From an uncultured Oribacterium sp. (GTDB lineage: Bacteria; Bacillota; Clostridia; Lachnospirales; Lachnospiraceae), in NCBI GenBank assembly GCA_900772695.1, contig CAAGRO010000006.1, positions 1 to 9,014 of the forward strand: a DNA stretch of 9,014 nt, read 5' to 3'. This document shows, one piece after another, positions 7,073 through 9,014 of this stretch (positions are counted from its first letter, which is position 1; each line of letters starts with the position of its first letter). A program made the position numbers and the translations under genes. The notes under the pieces are model-generated. The model was given only the letters and a program-made list of their open reading frames with translations, was not told the DNA's origin and ran no database searches.

Positions 7073-8155
7073 ATGGAAAAGTTAAAGGTTGGTGTTCTTG
7101 GTGCGACTGGAATGGTTGGCCAGCGTTTTATCACATTGCTTGTAAATCATCCATGGTTCGAGCTGACGACGCTTGCAGCGTCCCCGAGATCTGCAGGGAA
7201 AACCTATGCAGAGGCCGTAGAAGGTAAGTGGAAGCTGGATATTCCGATGCCTGAGGAAGTAAAGGACATGATCGTCCAGGACGTTTCGAAGGTAGAAGAG
7301 GTTGCGAAGGATGTCGACTTCGTATTTTCCGCAGTGGATATGAAGAAGGACGAGATCAAGGCCATCGAGGAAGCGTATGCGAAGACGGAGACCCCGGTCG
7401 TTTCCAACAACTCTGCACACCGCTGGACGACGGATGTTCCGATGGTCGTTCCGGAGATCAACCCGGATCACTATCAGCTCATCGAGGCACAGAAGAAGCG
7501 TCTCGGCACCACCCGTGGTTTCATCGCCGTGAAGCCGAACTGCTCGATCCAGTCCTACACACCGGCCCTCGCTGCATGGATGCAGTTCGAGCCGTATGAG
7601 GTGATTGTTTCCACCTACCAGGCGATTTCCGGTGCCGGTAAGAACTTCGAGTCCTGGCCGGAGATGGAGCACAACATCATCCCGTACATCGGTGGTGAGG
7701 AAGAGAAGTCCGAGAAGGAGCCGCTCCGCGTACTCGGCAGCCTTGAGGGGGATCACATCGATCTCATCGATGGCCTGAAGATCTCTGCACAGTGCATCCG
7801 TGTACCGATTCTGAACGGTCACACCGCGACGGTCTTCGTCAAGTTCCATAAGAAGCCGACGAAGGAAGAGCTCGTCGAGGCCCTCCGCAGCTACCGCGGT
7901 GAGCCGCAGGAGCTCGAGCTTCCGTCCGCACCGAAGCAGTTCATCCAGTACCTCGAGGAGGACGACCGTCCACAGGTTTCCCTCGACGTGAACTACGAGA
8001 ACGGCATGGGCATCTCCATCGGCCGTCTCCGTGAGGACTCTATCTATGACTGGAAGTTCGTCGGCCTCAGCCACAACACCCTCCGTGGTGCTGCCGGCGG
8101 CGGCGTAGAAGCAGCCGAGTACCTCGCAAAGAAGGGCTACATCACAAAGAAATAA
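7073..8155 (+). CDS. asd: Aspartate-semialdehyde dehydrogenase (archaeal/fungal-type class)
   Basis: The enzyme reduces L-aspartyl-4-phosphate to L-aspartate 4-semialdehyde with NADPH in the cytosol. This is the branch point toward lysine/diaminopimelate, threonine and methionine. The N-terminal Rossmann loop is GATGMVGQ (residues 10-17). The catalytic cysteine is C157 in KPNCSIQS, and the probable catalytic histidine is H250 in LNGHT. AISGAGK (184-190) and HNTLRGAAGGG (334-344) are also present. The pattern GATGMVGQRF and the 360-residue length fit the archaeal/fungal-type class rather than the classical E. coli class. I chose ATG 7073 because GAGGAG (7061-7066) lies 6 bases upstream and the Rossmann strand begins at once. 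An in-frame ATG at 7004 would add 23 residues without resemblance to the family. The gene has its own promoter, a structured leader and its own terminator, so it is probably monocistronic. Confidence 0.92.
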   Translation: MEKLKVGVLGATGMVGQRFITLLVNHPWFELTTLAASPRSAGKTYAEAVEGKWKLDIPMPEEVKDMIVQDVSKVEEVAKDVDFVFSAVDMKKDEIKAIEEAYAKTETPVVSNNSAHRWTTDVPMVVPEINPDHYQLIEAQKKRLGTTRGFIAVKPNCSIQSYTPALAAWMQFEPYEVIVSTYQAISGAGKNFESWPEMEHNIIPYIGGEEEKSEKEPLRVLGSLEGDHIDLIDGLKISAQCIRVPILNGHTATVFVKFHKKPTKEELVEALRSYRGEPQELELPSAPKQFIQYLEEDDRPQVSLDVNYENGMGISIGRLREDSIYDWKFVGLSHNTLRGAAGGGVEAAEYLAKKGYITKK

Positions 8156-8166
8156 TCTTCAAGCTG

Positions 8167-8194
8167 AAGGCTCCGCATCACGCGGAGCCTTTTT
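8167..8194 (+). terminator. Rho-independent terminator of asd
   Basis: AAGGCTCCGC (8167-8176) pairs perfectly with GCGGAGCCTT (8182-8191) around a 5-base loop, and the T-run 8190-8194 follows. It lies 12 bases after the asd stop and is the clearest terminator in the window. Confidence 0.92.
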
Positions 8195-8230
8195 GAGTTT
8201 ATGGGGTCAGCTCCTATTATGTGACGATTC

Positions 8231-8240
8231 ACACCGGTGT
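8231..8240. promoter_or_regulatory. 10-bp perfect palindrome ACACCGGTGT
   Basis: A perfect 10-bp palindrome lies 43-52 bases before the -35 element at 8283 and directly abuts the 11-bp direct repeat. It could be an operator half of the helix-turn-helix gene's control region, but a palindrome of this length can also occur by chance. Confidence 0.3.
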
Positions 8241-8260
8241 TTTCTTAGCGTTTTCTTAGC
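8239..8260. repeat. Tandem 11-bp direct repeat upstream of promoter
   Basis: GTTTTCTTAGC occurs twice without interruption (8239-8249 and 8250-8260), followed by a third partial TTTTTCGTA. The 11-bp period places both copies on the same face of the DNA helix, 23-44 bases upstream of the -35 element. Direct repeats with this spacing are typical of sites for OmpR/PhoB-family response regulators. That reading is an inference, and a slipped-strand duplication or an AT-rich UP-like element are alternatives. Confidence 0.5.
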
Positions 8261-8282
8261 TTTTTCGTATGTTTGAAGATAA

Positions 8283-8311
8283 TTGAAAGGAACAAACGTG
8301 TGTGTTACAAT
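8283..8311 (+). promoter_or_regulatory. Strong sigma-A-type promoter for the HTH gene
   Basis: A -35 element TTGAAA (8283-8288) and a -10 element TACAAT (8306-8311) are separated by exactly 17 bases. A TG two bases further upstream gives a partly extended -10. Transcription should begin near 8318, which rules out translation starts upstream of that. Confidence 0.7.
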
Positions 8312-8357
8312 TTATCTGAATAGTGTTATTTTTGATGAGGCTGACGAGGTGGAGCTG

Positions 8358-8570
8358 ATGGTAAAAAACAATATAGAAGTTGATGTAAAGGTAAAGTGTA
8401 TAGAAAACGGAATGACCCAGGCTCAGCTTGCTGAAGCGATAGGCACAACAGGCCAATATGTGAACCGTATCATAAAAAAAGGTGACGGCATCGTAAATAA
8501 GACCTTTGTGGAGATGCTCGCGGCTCTCGGCTATGATATCCAGCTTACCTATATTAAGCGTGAGGAGTGA
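8358..8570 (+). CDS. Small Cro/C1 (XRE)-type helix-turn-helix regulator
   Basis: This is a 70-residue probable DNA-binding protein. The segment MTQAQLAEAIGTTGQYVNRI (residues 19-38) has the classical helix-turn-helix pattern: a first helix TQAQLAEAI, a turn at GTT, and a recognition helix GQYVNRIIKK. The C-terminal part, FVEMLAALGYDIQLTYIKREE, is a helix followed by a short strand, as in many stand-alone Clostridia regulators of this type. I chose ATG 8358 because GAGGTG (8346-8351) lies 6 bases upstream. The frame stays open back to 8283, but those bases are the promoter itself. It is followed after 6 bases by the next gene, so the two are almost certainly cotranscribed. It may regulate its own operon. 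Codon use is AT-richer than in the housekeeping genes to the left, consistent with horizontal acquisition. Confidence 0.75.
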   Translation: MVKNNIEVDVKVKCIENGMTQAQLAEAIGTTGQYVNRIIKKGDGIVNKTFVEMLAALGYDIQLTYIKREE

Positions 8571-8576
8571 GTAAAA

Positions 8577-8993
8577 ATGGCAGAAAATAAAAACGTGTTA
8601 TTGCCATCGCCAATCATTGATGCCAAAGAGGACAGCTCACTAAAAAAGCTGACAGAACGCTATGACAAGTTGGTACAACCCGGAGCAATATCAAAGATAG
8701 GAAATAAGGTGGCGCCTTTAATACCCCAGCCCGTAAAGCAAGTAGGAAAAGTGGCTAAGAATGCAATTGCTGAACAGGAGCTATTTATTCAATGCATGAA
8801 GGTGGTTGCTGATGGCTTTGGGATTTTAGAAAAAGAGGCAGCAAGACTTGCTGTCCCGGAAAATGTCATCATTAAGCGTATTAATGAAGCTTCTCATGGG
8901 GGTGAAATAAATTCTGTTGATACCATTTGTCTGGCAAGAGGGTACGATATCTCAAAAATTGTGAGTGGTTATAAAACACAAGATAAAATATGA
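8577..8993 (+). CDS. EcsC-like protein, apparently only the N-terminal half
   Basis: This is a 138-residue soluble-looking protein of uncertain function. As far as I can recall the family, LTERYDKLVQPGAISKIG, the central LFIQCMKVVADGFGILEKEA and the end CLARGYDISKIVSGYKTQDK resemble the N-terminal half of EcsC-family proteins of Firmicutes. Those usually continue from this point into a Gly/Ala-rich hydrophobic region, and full-length members are roughly 230 residues or more. Here a TGA at 8991 ends the frame exactly there. That suggests a truncated or split gene, or a genuine short variant. No signal peptide or membrane segment is visible. GAGGAG (8562-8567) lies 9 bases before the ATG, 6 bases after the helix-turn-helix gene. 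Codon use is AT-rich (AAA, ATA, TTA). The family call is from memory of motifs only and is moderate at best. Confidence 0.5.
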   Translation: MAENKNVLLPSPIIDAKEDSSLKKLTERYDKLVQPGAISKIGNKVAPLIPQPVKQVGKVAKNAIAEQELFIQCMKVVADGFGILEKEAARLAVPENVIIKRINEASHGGEINSVDTICLARGYDISKIVSGYKTQDKI

Positions 8994-9014
8994 CGAAAAA
9001 TAATATATACAAAC

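Noticed and set aside
8283..8357. 25-residue upstream extension of the helix-turn-helix gene
   Set aside because: The extension covers the -35 and -10 elements and the likely transcription start, so it could not be translated from this promoter.

Overview
The window looks like a chromosomal stretch of an anaerobic Clostridia, probably a Lachnospiraceae-type Firmicute. This rests on the gene families, the strong GGAGG-type ribosome binding sites, the sigma-A-like promoters and the compact rho-independent terminators. The taxon is inferred; no rRNA or other decisive marker is present. Most of the window is ordinary housekeeping sequence. All supported genes lie on the + strand, and the long minus-strand reading frames are shadows of strong codon bias.

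Layout. Bases 1-468 are AT-richer and carry no gene. They hold the hairpin terminator of a gene to the left, a degenerate three-copy repeat, and a good promoter for the next operon. Bases 469-2359 are hflK and hflC, two overlapping genes for membrane SPFH proteins that in known systems form a large cage around the FtsH protease. Two tandem hairpins, the second a clear terminator, close this unit. Bases 2570-6867 are a type IIA topoisomerase pair. Several features fit topoisomerase IV (ParE and ParC) better than a second gyrase: no GyrA-box, a short C-terminal domain and a ParC-like length. Bases 7073-8155 are asd, aspartate-semialdehyde dehydrogenase of the archaeal/fungal-type class. It has its own promoter, a leader that can fold into a long hairpin, and a textbook terminator.

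Right edge. From about 8200 the composition changes: 8881-8940 has 23 G+C in 60 bases, against 35 in 60 at 5461-5520. A strong promoter, preceded by an 11-bp tandem direct repeat, drives a 70-residue Cro/C1-type helix-turn-helix protein. Six bases downstream lies a 138-residue protein resembling the N-terminal half of EcsC-family proteins. A further reading frame may start at 8990, overlapping its stop codon, and runs off the window. This regulator-plus-partner cassette is the only part that looks like accessory DNA.

How the genes work together: HflK/HflC (membrane protein quality control), topoisomerase IV (chromosome decatenation) and Asd (lysine, threonine and methionine precursors) are separate housekeeping units, each with its own promoter or terminator. 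I see no sign that they form one system. The observations most worth checking are the asd leader, the 11-bp direct repeat, the truncated EcsC-like gene and the 41-bp-periodic repeat at the left edge.
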